Below, piece after piece: positions 8,780 through 16,501 of a stretch of DNA of 64,000 bases; position 1 is the first letter of the stretch; each line of letters begins with the position of its first letter. Below the pieces are notes generated by a model, which saw only the letters and a program-made list of their open reading frames with translations, was not told the origin of the DNA and ran no database searches. The translations under genes and the position numbers were made by a program. Source of the stretch: CAYNRA01 sp046293395 (GTDB lineage: Bacteria; Bacteroidota; Bacteroidia; Cytophagales; Spirosomataceae); assembly GCA_046293395.1 (NCBI GenBank), contig JBKBOU010000002.1, forward strand, positions 558,001 through 622,000, written 5' to 3'.

Positions 8780-9484
8780 TTATTTTCCGATTTTCAAGAC
8801 TCCTTTGCCTTTCCACTTGAGTTCTTCTAAATGACCCATCTGGTGTTTCGCAGTATCGATGAAATGAATGTGAATAAAACTACCTTTGTGCGTAAAAACA
8901 CCTTCGTGGTTTCGAGAGTAAAAGCCAATTAATTCACCCGATGTATTTTCGACGCTGTACTGTTTTTTCGCCAAATCATGTAATTCATGGGAATGCTCTT
9001 TCACAGTGGGATCTTTTGAAATGATATGATAACCCACCAAGTCAAAGTCTGCTTTTATAATGAATACAAATGGATTTTCGAGGCTTTTCCCGGCGGAGAT
9101 AGCTTGTTTTTCAATCCACTTTTGTAAGTTTTCTTCTGACGAGATGGCTGCTTTGACTTTTTTCTCGTGCCACCCAGTCACGTGTGTAAATACACCAAAT
9201 GGGGCTAAAACCGGTTCATCTGTCTCTTTTACAGTGATTGCGCACGTAGGGGAAACCGTTGAAACAAAGATTTTACCATCAATAACCGTTACTTCGCCAC
9301 CCAATAAATGCAAAGGGCTCAAGCCATATAAACCAGTTTTTGCTAATGTATCCCAACGAAGATGCGCAGACAAATCTGTTCCCATCATTACAGAACGCAT
9401 CGAACCTGCCGTATGAACCGTTTGCGCAGAAGCGATAGAGGATAGCCCTATCCATATACTCAGAAGAAAAATAGCTACTTTCAT
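8780..9484 (-). CDS. budA: Acetolactate decarboxylase with signal peptide
   Basis: This 234-residue enzyme converts 2-acetolactate to acetoin in butanediol/acetoin formation. The metal-binding histidines are H205, H207 and H218 in F-I-H-I-H-F and M-G-H-L-E-E. The +2/+11 spacing is the one known for the zinc ligands of the Bacillus enzyme. The region L-Y-G-L-S-P-L-H-L-L-G-G-E-V-T-V is the usual N-terminal family block. Unlike most acetolactate decarboxylases it begins with a signal peptide (MKVAIFLLSIWIGLSSIASA before QT), which implies a periplasmic or lipid-exposed location. No acetolactate synthase or butanediol dehydrogenase gene is nearby. Confidence 0.92.
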   Translation of the reverse strand: MKVAIFLLSIWIGLSSIASAQTVHTAGSMRSVMMGTDLSAHLRWDTLAKTGLYGLSPLHLLGGEVTVIDGKIFVSTVSPTCAITVKETDEPVLAPFGVFTHVTGWHEKKVKAAISSEENLQKWIEKQAISAGKSLENPFVFIIKADFDLVGYHIISKDPTVKEHSHELHDLAKKQYSVENTSGELIGFYSRNHEGVFTHKGSFIHIHFIDTAKHQMGHLEELKWKGKGVLKIGK

Positions 9485-9488
9485 TAAG

Positions 9489-9520
9489 TTTAGAATTTTA
9501 GGTAAAAATACGTACCTTTG
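9489..9520 (+). promoter_or_regulatory. Candidate promoter of a short transcript ahead of rpmG
   Basis: TACCTTTG at 9513-9520 is a full -7 match, with TTT at 9489-9491 placed 21 bp upstream as a weak -33. It would drive a transcript across the 38-codon ORF at 9566. Confidence 0.45.
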
Positions 9521-9565
9521 TGGTCGGTTACAAAATAGAGTTCAGGATAAATCAATTTTGGACGT

Positions 9566-9682
9566 ATGAGAACCAACAAATCTACAAGCAAAAAAGCTTT
9601 GAAAAAACGACTGACAACAATAGCTTCCTTACTGTCAGTGGCTTTTGAAAGGTATTTTTGGTTTGAATTGTTGTTTTTTTAG
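9566..9682 (+). CDS. 38-codon ORF in the rpmG leader, doubtful
   Basis: An ATG-started ORF of 38 codons with a lysine/serine/threonine-rich first half and an aromatic, hydrophobic end (F-W-F-E-L-L-F-F). It ends on a T7 run. A good -7 promoter lies 45 bp upstream, and a second promoter for rpmG begins just after it. The region can fold two competing stems: 9610-9616 with 9633-9639, and 9614-9621 with 9667-9674, the latter followed by T6. It may be a leader peptide, a small RNA or simply a short terminated transcript. I recognise no family. Confidence 0.25.
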   Translation: MRTNKSTSKKALKKRLTTIASLLSVAFERYFWFELLFF

Positions 9683-9690
9683 TATTTTTA

Positions 9691-9721
9691 TTGATACTAA
9701 TCAAAATACTCATTACCTTTG
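9691..9721 (+). promoter_or_regulatory. rpmG promoter
   Basis: TTG at 9691-9693, a 20-bp spacer and TACCTTTG at 9714-9721 form a textbook Bacteroidota promoter, 48 bp upstream of the rpmG start. Confidence 0.75.
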
Positions 9722-9769
9722 CAGCCCGAATATAGTAGAAAGAATTAGCATCCATAATAGTAAATAGAA

Positions 9770-9952
9770 ATGGCAAAGAAAGGAAATCGTGTTCAAGTAA
9801 TCCTTGAATGTACTGAGCATAAAACAAGTGGTCAGCCAGGTATGTCTCGTTATATTACGACAAAAAACCGGAAGAATACGACAGCTCGTTTGGAATTGAA
9901 AAAGTATAACCCAATCCTTAGAAAGGTAACGGTTCACAAAGAAATTAAGTAA
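9770..9952 (+). CDS. rpmG: 50S ribosomal protein L33
   Basis: A 60-residue basic ribosomal protein of the large subunit. The sequence V-I-L-E-C-T-E-H-K near the start and the T-T-K-N-R-K-N-T-T-x-R-L-E-L-K-K-Y block are diagnostic for L33. Only one cysteine remains, so this is the zinc-free (C-minus) type. It is followed at 65 bp by the DUF4295 gene, a pairing common in this phylum. The usual upstream partner rpmB (L28) is not in this window. Confidence 0.97.
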   Translation: MAKKGNRVQVILECTEHKTSGQPGMSRYITTKNRKNTTARLELKKYNPILRKVTVHKEIK

Positions 9953-10017
9953 TTTCGTTTCTCCTTCTCGGAATAATAGAACGAAATATTTTCTCACATT
10001 AAAAAACATAGACAGAC

Positions 10018-10173
10018 ATGGCAAAGAAAGTAGTCGCAACTCTACGTGATAAAACAGCCGCGAAAAGCTTCGCGAAAGTAATCAAAGCCGTTAGATCTCC
10101 TAAGACAGGTGCTTACACCTTCAAAGAAGAAATGGTTTCTGTAGAACAATTGCAAGAAGCATTGAAAGCGTAA
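10018..10173 (+). CDS. DUF4295 family small protein
   Basis: A 51-residue basic protein starting MAKKVVATLRDKTAAKSFAK and continuing with K-A-V-R-S-P-K-T-G-A-Y-T-F-K-E-E. It matches the small DUF4295 proteins that follow rpmG in Bacteroidota. Its size, charge and position suggest a role linked to the ribosome, but none is proven. It shares a transcript with rpmG and is closed by the terminator at 10189. Confidence 0.9.
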   Translation: MAKKVVATLRDKTAAKSFAKVIKAVRSPKTGAYTFKEEMVSVEQLQEALKA

Positions 10174-10188
10174 TTTACCTTTCACACC

Positions 10189-10222
10189 AAAAAAGCCTCT
10201 GACTTCCTCAGAGGCTTTTTTT
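10189..10222 (+). terminator. Terminator of the rpmG operon
   Basis: An AAAGCCTCTGA/TCAGAGGCTTT stem with a short loop and T7. The T-run touches an in-frame ATG of the next gene at 10223. Confidence 0.9.
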
Positions 10223-10237
10223 ATGATACATCGACCA

Positions 10238-10636
10238 ATGAAACAAGCCCTTCGTTTTTCTCTTTCTATCCAAGTATCACCCGAAGACCTCGATGAACTG
10301 CAACACGTGAATAATACCGTGTATCTTCGGTATATCCAAGAAGCAGCCATCGCTCATTGGTACCAAGCCGCACCCGTAGAAATCGTGGAGGCATACCGTT
10401 GGGTTGTTCGAAAACACGAAATCACGTATTTTAAACCCGCATTTGCCCACGAAAATCTACAAATAACCACTTGGATTGATGCCTTTCAGGGCGTTACGTC
10501 CGTCAGACATTATACCATTCATAGAAATGACGACCTTCTTGTAGAAGCAACCACTACCTGGATTTCACTAGACGCCACTTCCCTCCGACCCAAACGAATC
10601 CTAACCGATTTGACTCCGTTTTTCTTTCTCGGCTAA
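10238..10636 (+). CDS. Acyl-CoA thioesterase, 4HBT hotdog fold
   Basis: A thioesterase of the YbgC/FatA-like hotdog family, 132 residues from the ATG at 10238. That start is preferred because the alternative ATG at 10223 abuts the terminator T-run of the preceding operon. The N-terminal D-E-L-Q-H-V-N-N-T-V-Y-L-R-Y motif is the family's active-site helix region, and the central strands end in F-Q-G-V-T-S-V-R-H. It probably hydrolyses an acyl-CoA thioester in the cytoplasm, and the acyl chain cannot be told. Its 3' end overlaps the converging eboF gene by about four bases. Confidence 0.85.
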   Translation: MKQALRFSLSIQVSPEDLDELQHVNNTVYLRYIQEAAIAHWYQAAPVEIVEAYRWVVRKHEITYFKPAFAHENLQITTWIDAFQGVTSVRHYTIHRNDDLLVEATTTWISLDATSLRPKRILTDLTPFFFLG

Positions 10637-12021
10637 GGCAAATGCGTGGGTTTTTCATCAAAAATACATGCCCAAATATGTGCATATACATCTGTTGCTC
10701 TTTGAAAATCAGGCGCGATGGAACGGGTAGAAAACAACAAAGGATGGTATTCTTCGCTCACTTCCGACGAACCATGTGACCCACGAATCAAGGAATCATC
10801 CAATGGAATAACATCCATCAAATACCGAAAACCTAGCTTTTTTCGGGCTAATTTATATGCAGCTCGGAGCTTAATCAATGGGTTCGCCGGATTCATAAAC
10901 ATCTCTACTGGGTCATATCCAGGTTTGCGGTGAATATCGACAATACGGGCAAAATCAGGTGCTTTTTTGTCGTCTAACCAATAATAATACGAAAACCAGC
11001 TCGTCGGTGTCGCCATTAATACCAAATCACCCGAGCGTTCATGTGCCAAACCCATCGCTTTTTGTTCCTCTTTATCCAGTACTTTGGCAACCTGCTTTTT
11101 CGATGCGAAAATGTTTTTCAAAGCTATCAAATCTGTTCCTTCTTTGGCATAAATATGCGCAATTTGGTGGTCGGCAACAGCAAAAGCCTTCGAAGCACCA
11201 GCATCTAGCAATTCCTTCCCATTTTCCTCACGAATTTGGATATATCCGTTTTCACGTAAAATTCGATTAACTGCCAACGCCTCATGAACCGGAGAAATAC
11301 CGTATTCAGACAACAAAACAATTTCTGCATCTTGCTTTTCATAATACTGATACAATTGTTTGACAACCGCATCAATCTCCCCTAACTCTTTCGAAATCAA
11401 CGACTTATCTGGGCCGAATTTTTGCAGACAATAATCCAAATGAGGCAAATAAATCAGAGTAAGCGTTGGATTATGTCTTTTATCCACCTCCATAGAGGCA
11501 TCGGCAATCCATTGTGTTGATTTGATATTGGCTTGCGGCCCCCAAAAGTTAAACAGAGGAAATGTACCTAATTTTTGTTGTAATTCGTCGCGCAGCGCAG
11601 CAGGTTGCGTATAACAATCGGGCATTTTAACACCATCCGCATGATATTGCGGACGAGGCGTTACCGAAAAATCAACGCTAGAATACATATTATACCACCA
11701 AAACAGGTTGGCGACAGTAAAATTTGGATTTTTTTTACGTGCAGCTTCCCAAATTTTTTCAGCTTCTACCAAAGGATTTGCCTGTTTCCAAAACTTAATT
11801 TCGCAGTCTTTTTTATCGTACCAACCATTTCCGACAATTCCGTGGTCAGAAGGCAGTCGCCCAGTTAAATAACAACTTTGCGCCGTAGTCGTGACGGCAG
11901 GAAAAACAGGAGGTATTTGGCGCGTGTGCAAGTTTTGCCATTTGGACAACAAAAAGGGAGTTTCTTCGCCAAGGCAACTTTTGCTCAAGCCAACAATATC
12001 GATGACAACCGTTTTTTTCAT
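10633..12021 (-). CDS. eboF: EboF-like nucleotide pyrophosphatase / phosphodiesterase
   Basis: An alkaline-phosphatase-superfamily (type I phosphodiesterase) protein. V-V-I-D-I-V-G-L at the start and the threonine nucleophile region in P-A-V-T-T-T-A-Q-S-C-Y-L-T-G lie in the first 60 residues. They are followed by G-I-V-G-N-G-W-Y and a late S-E-Y-G-I metal-site motif. With the adjacent eboE it matches the last two genes of the ebo cluster, linked in cyanobacteria to export of a scytonemin precursor to the periplasm. I chose the ATG at 12021 because it begins M-K-K-T-V-V directly. An ATG at 12033 would overlap eboE by 11 bp. There is no signal peptide. Confidence 0.78.
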   Translation of the reverse strand: MKKTVVIDIVGLSKSCLGEETPFLLSKWQNLHTRQIPPVFPAVTTTAQSCYLTGRLPSDHGIVGNGWYDKKDCEIKFWKQANPLVEAEKIWEAARKKNPNFTVANLFWWYNMYSSVDFSVTPRPQYHADGVKMPDCYTQPAALRDELQQKLGTFPLFNFWGPQANIKSTQWIADASMEVDKRHNPTLTLIYLPHLDYCLQKFGPDKSLISKELGEIDAVVKQLYQYYEKQDAEIVLLSEYGISPVHEALAVNRILRENGYIQIREENGKELLDAGASKAFAVADHQIAHIYAKEGTDLIALKNIFASKKQVAKVLDKEEQKAMGLAHERSGDLVLMATPTSWFSYYYWLDDKKAPDFARIVDIHRKPGYDPVEMFMNPANPLIKLRAAYKLARKKLGFRYLMDVIPLDDSLIRGSHGSSEVSEEYHPLLFSTRSIAPDFQRATDVYAHIWACIFDEKPTHLP

Positions 12022-12022
12022 T

Positions 12023-13213
12023 TTACTTTTCATTTAATTGCGTCAATAGCCAATCCAGTTCGCGTTGGATAGATGTAGCCAGTGGTTTTTGTGCATCTTT
12101 TGGGAGAACGCCCCAAGTATATGTCTCAATTTCAAGTAGTTGTGTGAACGGCTTTTTTTTATGTTGTGCCAATGTTTCCAGAATCGTTGCTTGTGTCGAA
12201 CCAAGACAACCGTAAGATTCCAAAAAAATCGGTACATGAAAATGAATACGCCATTCGGTATGTTTTTGAGGGGCAAAGTCAGCAAATGCCCAATCGAGGT
12301 CACGGTATTTATTAAGTGTTCCGTCGGGACGTTTTGCAACCACTTGGTGTAAATACGTCGGTTCATTGAATTGAGCCAATGCATCTTTTTTTTCGCGGAT
12401 ATCACCCGTTTCCCAATCCACGGATAAAGCGGAACTAACCTGGATTTTCCCTGTTCGTATGCCTAGATTTTCTGCCCGTTTAATCAGCACTTCGGGTTGC
12501 TCAAACCCAACAGCGACATGGCAAACATCGAAACAAAGTTGAATGTGTTTTCGGATACTTTCTTCAGCGGCACTCCCCCACTTTTTTATTCCAACCGGAA
12601 GCAGATAAGCGGAATACCAATCTAGGAAATCAGCTACTGTTTCAAGCAATCCGTCGGGTTCGGGTTCAATATCAATATGTATGGATTTCCCCGTTTTTTG
12701 TTCCAATTCTTGAAGAAAAATGACCATAGAAAGGATATTTTCTGTGGCTTGCTGGAAAGCCTGTTCCTTTTCTTGGGTTGATTTCCACCAAAATTTATAC
12801 GATAAAGGTGATGTAGAAATTCCTCCACTCAACTCATCGTCAGGCAGCATTTGTGCGAGTACCAAAGCAAGATTCTGCGAATAAACAACGCGTTCTTGCG
12901 ATGTCCAATCGGGTGCATGAACCAAGTCTTTCACCACGCTTCCATGAAAACTTCCGTACGGAAAACCGTTCATGGTTGTTACGTTAATTTGGTTTTGGAG
13001 AAGCCATTTTTTCCAGTCAGTTTGTGCTTCTTCGGAGTTTTTTAAGAAGTCGGCGGCTCTTTCAGCGAGTCGAAGACCAAGATTAAACGGCTTTTGTGGA
13101 AAAAAAGAGGCGATTTTCGGAACGACGGCATAGAGTTCTTGCGCGTGGTCGTGCCAAATTTCACCTGGGTGGATATTGGAGCAATAGGTTATTTGTCCAA
13201 AAGGAGTTTGCAT
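12023..13213 (-). CDS. eboE: EboE-like metabolite traffic protein (TIM-barrel)
   Basis: A 396-residue protein of the xylose-isomerase-like TIM-barrel type. The opening Y-C-S-N-I-H-P-G-E, then G-L-R-L-A-E-R-A-A, N-G-F-P-Y-G-S-F-H and V-K-D-L-V-H-A-P-D-W, are the conserved blocks of EboE. Barrel metal-site residues show in I-D-I-E-P-E-P-D-G and L-C-F-D-V-C-H. It is translationally coupled to eboF downstream. The other ebo genes (eboA-D: a small protein, a TatD-like hydrolase, a UbiA-like prenyltransferase and a dehydroquinate-synthase-like enzyme) are absent here: the gene upstream is a divergent SNF2 helicase. The substrate is unknown. Confidence 0.82.
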   Translation of the reverse strand: MQTPFGQITYCSNIHPGEIWHDHAQELYAVVPKIASFFPQKPFNLGLRLAERAADFLKNSEEAQTDWKKWLLQNQINVTTMNGFPYGSFHGSVVKDLVHAPDWTSQERVVYSQNLALVLAQMLPDDELSGGISTSPLSYKFWWKSTQEKEQAFQQATENILSMVIFLQELEQKTGKSIHIDIEPEPDGLLETVADFLDWYSAYLLPVGIKKWGSAAEESIRKHIQLCFDVCHVAVGFEQPEVLIKRAENLGIRTGKIQVSSALSVDWETGDIREKKDALAQFNEPTYLHQVVAKRPDGTLNKYRDLDWAFADFAPQKHTEWRIHFHVPIFLESYGCLGSTQATILETLAQHKKKPFTQLLEIETYTWGVLPKDAQKPLATSIQRELDWLLTQLNEK

Positions 13214-13302
13214 AAAGAAAATAGCGTGTGGTTGAATAAAACAAATATAAAGGAATTGTCTGAAATTACTCTTTTTCGAGCTGGATAGCGCATCTTTGGT
13301 TT

Positions 13303-13310
13303 TAAATTTG
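13303..13310 (+). promoter_or_regulatory. Candidate -7 element for the SNF2 helicase gene
   Basis: TAAATTTG is a full match to TAnnTTTG, with no clear -33. It implies a leader of about 130 nt before the ATG at 13448. Confidence 0.4.
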
Positions 13311-13447
13311 CAACACTATTGCATTTGCATTAAATTTAGCTTGACAGAAACACGTCCAAATGGTATCTTCGTAGGTTACAGCATAATTGAAATACGGGTT
13401 TGTGCTTTCAAGTAGCTTCTTACCGTATTCAGATACCATTACACACT

Positions 13448-16375
13448 ATGAAAGTCTCTCCGTTGCAACCATTTCAAATGGTTTATGCTTTGTTCGAACA
13501 TCAGTATTTGGGTCATATTTTTGAATCTTTCGTGATTCAAGTAAATACGCGAGGGCAACTGACGTATCAATACCAGAACGTATCTCATAAAAATATTGAC
13601 GAATTTGCAGCAAATATCGACAAAGATGACATCAAGTTAGTACACTGGATGGATGAAATGCAACAAGAAGCGGTAGCCAAGAAATTCAATAAAAAGAAAT
13701 TAAAAATCGTTGATTTTTTTCTCAAAACATACGACAAAGACAAGGGGGATAAACAATTACAAGCTGAAATTGACACCTACATGGAACACTGTAGGTCATT
13801 GATTTTGCCGAAATTAATGAATAAAAGACTGTTCATCATGGGTAAAGATGGCAACCCCATTTGGCAACCGATTGAAGTATCTCCTAAAATTGCACAAGTC
13901 TATTTTCATTTTGACCGGCAAGAAGAACAAACCTTGTATTATCCCAATATTTTAGCGGACGGCGAGCGGGTCAAGTTCCAGTTCAAAAAATCGCGTGTAA
14001 TTTGCGAAGAGCCCGCCTTTTTGCTCGTGGACACCACTCTTTACCGTTTTAAACCCCACACAGACGGAAAAAAGATAAAGCCTTTTTTAGAGAGAAACAA
14101 CATTGTTATTTCACGTAAAATAGAAGAAAAATATTTTAAAAATTTTGTCGCGCCGCTCATCGGTCAATTTAAAGTCTATGCCAAAGGAATTGGTTTTACT
14201 ATTCAGACGGAAGAATTGCCCGTTCGTGTTCAACTTGTCTTAACAGAAAACCGACATCAGCTCCTCGAATTAGCCATGGGAAACGCAACGGAAGAACAAG
14301 AATTTTCTACTTCCATTTCTTTGGAATTACAATTTGTTTACGGGGAGCGCGTCTTTCCTTTTCAGAATTTCACGTCACACGCTTTTGTTGAAGCCATTCA
14401 AGAAAACGAAGCGTGGACATTCCTAAAAATACCTAGAAACACGTCAGAAGAAAAGCGAATTGTGCAGGATATTGCCCAACTTGGCTTGCCTTTGGATAAA
14501 GGTGCGGTAACAAAAAACGTGAATGATGCCTTTACTTGGCTACAAAAACATGCTCTGTATTTGGAAGAACTGGGCGTACAAATTATTCAAAGAGAGACTT
14601 CAGGAAAAAATTATTTCTTGGGTCATGCGGCAATTCGGGTAGAAATTGAAGAAAAAAACGATTGGTTCGACATCAAGACGAAAATCCGGTTTGGTGAATT
14701 TGAGATTGCGTTTGTACAATTACGGAAAATCATGAAAGCCGGAAGGCGCGAATTTTTACTTCCCAATGGGCAAGTAGCTGTCATTCCCGAAATTTGGTTT
14801 ACGCAGTACGAAGAACTGTTTTCCTTGAGTGAAGAAGAAGACGGACAAGTACGTTTGAACAAATACCATCTTGTACTGGTCCAAGATTTGGCACTTGAAG
14901 GACTTGCTCACACCGTATTGTACAGAAAGTTGAATACACTTCAACAATTTGAAGAAATCGCACCTACTCCGTTGCCCTCCGAATTTGTTGGGACACTCCG
15001 CCCCTATCAAAAAGCGGGGTACGATTGGTTGCATTTCTTGCATCAATACCAAATGGGCGGCTGCCTGGCGGATGACATGGGATTGGGAAAAACAGTAATG
15101 ACCTTAGCTTTTCTTCAATCCATTCATAAGCAACAAGATAAAGCGCCCTCTTTGCTTATTATGCCTACTTCGTTGATTTATAATTGGCAAAAAGAGGCAG
15201 AAAGGTTTGCTCCGAATTTACGTGTTTATGTACATGCAGGGACGAATCGAGTGAAAGATACGAGCCCATTTGAAGGAAAAGATTTGGTCTTTATGTCGTA
15301 TGGTGTCTTGCGATTAGACATTGATTTTATTAAGAAATTTCGGTTTACGTATATCATTTTAGATGAATCACAAGCCATCAAAAACCCTGCTTCGACTATC
15401 TCGATGGCGGTTCGCGAACTTAGTAGTTACAATCGGCTTATTTTAACGGGAACTCCTTTGGAGAACAGTACGATGGATTTGTGGAGTCAAATTAGTTTTA
15501 TTAATCCGGGATTGTTGGGAACACAAACCTTTTTTAAGACCCATTATCAACTACCAATTGAGAAAAAACAAGACGAAGAAATGACCAAACGGTTGTTCCG
15601 AAAAATAAAGCCGTTTATGCTTCGTCGCCATAAATCACAAGTAGCTACGGAACTTCCAGAAAAAATAGAAAGTATTCACTATTCGACCATGACGGACGAG
15701 CAAGAAAAAGAATACGAAGAAACGAAATCACATTACCGAAACCTCATTTTGGAGCATATCGAGAAAAAAGGAATGCAAAAATCGCAAATGATTGTTTTGG
15801 AAGGACTTACCAAATTGAGGCAATTAGCCAATGACCCACGTCTCATTGATCCGACCTACGAAGGAAGTTCTGGAAAGCGCCAAGATGTTATTCATAAATT
15901 GACAAGTATTTTAAAGAGAAAACATAAAATATTGATATTCAGCCAATTCGTCAAACATTTGCAATTAATTAAAGGATATTTGGAGACTGAAGGCATTCCT
16001 TTTTGTTACTTAGATGGCGCTACAACCAACCGACAAGCAGAAGTAGAGCGGTTTCAGACAGATGAAAACGTCTTGGTTTTTCTCATTTCGTTGAAAGCTG
16101 GAGGAGTTGGACTGAATCTAACCGCCGCAGAATATGTCTTTTTGCTCGATCCGTGGTGGAATCCAGCCATTGAAGCCCAAGCCATAGACAGAGCCCACCG
16201 GATTGGACAAACGAACACCGTTTTTACGTATAAATTCATTACGAAAAATACCGTAGAAGAGAAGATTATCTTACTTCAACAAGCGAAGCGACGCCTATTC
16301 GATGAACTCATCACGACGGAAGAAACGTTTGTAAAAGCATTGACGACACAAGATATGCTCGCCTTATTGGACTAA
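13448..16375 (+). CDS. SNF2-family DEAD/DEAH-box helicase
   Basis: A 975-residue SWI2/SNF2 ATPase that translocates on duplex DNA and remodels bound proteins. The N-terminal 500 residues are poorly conserved. Walker A is D-D-M-G-L-G-K-T with K548, motif II is D639-E-S-Q, and motif III is L-T-G-T-P-L-E-N-S. The second RecA lobe has I-F-S-Q-F, L-K-A-G-G-V-G-L-N-L-T and R-A-H-R-I-G-Q-T. The start at ATG 13448 is preferred to the longer frame from 13400 because the extra 16 residues look like leader. Such helicases are usually core genes in Cytophagales. There is no nuclease domain and no link to the restriction locus 5 kb away. Confidence 0.92.
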   Translation: MKVSPLQPFQMVYALFEHQYLGHIFESFVIQVNTRGQLTYQYQNVSHKNIDEFAANIDKDDIKLVHWMDEMQQEAVAKKFNKKKLKIVDFFLKTYDKDKGDKQLQAEIDTYMEHCRSLILPKLMNKRLFIMGKDGNPIWQPIEVSPKIAQVYFHFDRQEEQTLYYPNILADGERVKFQFKKSRVICEEPAFLLVDTTLYRFKPHTDGKKIKPFLERNNIVISRKIEEKYFKNFVAPLIGQFKVYAKGIGFTIQTEELPVRVQLVLTENRHQLLELAMGNATEEQEFSTSISLELQFVYGERVFPFQNFTSHAFVEAIQENEAWTFLKIPRNTSEEKRIVQDIAQLGLPLDKGAVTKNVNDAFTWLQKHALYLEELGVQIIQRETSGKNYFLGHAAIRVEIEEKNDWFDIKTKIRFGEFEIAFVQLRKIMKAGRREFLLPNGQVAVIPEIWFTQYEELFSLSEEEDGQVRLNKYHLVLVQDLALEGLAHTVLYRKLNTLQQFEEIAPTPLPSEFVGTLRPYQKAGYDWLHFLHQYQMGGCLADDMGLGKTVMTLAFLQSIHKQQDKAPSLLIMPTSLIYNWQKEAERFAPNLRVYVHAGTNRVKDTSPFEGKDLVFMSYGVLRLDIDFIKKFRFTYIILDESQAIKNPASTISMAVRELSSYNRLILTGTPLENSTMDLWSQISFINPGLLGTQTFFKTHYQLPIEKKQDEEMTKRLFRKIKPFMLRRHKSQVATELPEKIESIHYSTMTDEQEKEYEETKSHYRNLILEHIEKKGMQKSQMIVLEGLTKLRQLANDPRLIDPTYEGSSGKRQDVIHKLTSILKRKHKILIFSQFVKHLQLIKGYLETEGIPFCYLDGATTNRQAEVERFQTDENVLVFLISLKAGGVGLNLTAAEYVFLLDPWWNPAIEAQAIDRAHRIGQTNTVFTYKFITKNTVEEKIILLQQAKRRLFDELITTEETFVKALTTQDMLALLD

Positions 16376-16417
16376 CGAATTATTCATCAATACCCCACCA
16401 CGAACCTAAGAAATTCG

Positions 16418-16425
16418 TATTTTTG
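16418..16425 (+). promoter_or_regulatory. Candidate -7 element for valS
   Basis: TATTTTTG fits TAnnTTTG and lies 76 bp before the valS ATG at 16502. No -33 box is evident. Confidence 0.4.
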
Positions 16426-16501
16426 CGTTTTCTTGCAGGGAAATCCTGCGTATTCCGTGTGTGTGCAACGAATTTACTCAACAGAATCTGCCAAAAACCA
16501 A

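Noticed and set aside
9520..9690. 6S RNA candidate ahead of rpmG
   Set aside because: No long imperfect hairpin with a central bubble can be drawn, only short competing stems.
16433..16501. Longer valS start at a TTG
   Set aside because: The extra 23 residues lack similarity to valyl-tRNA synthetases, and a -7 box immediately precedes it.
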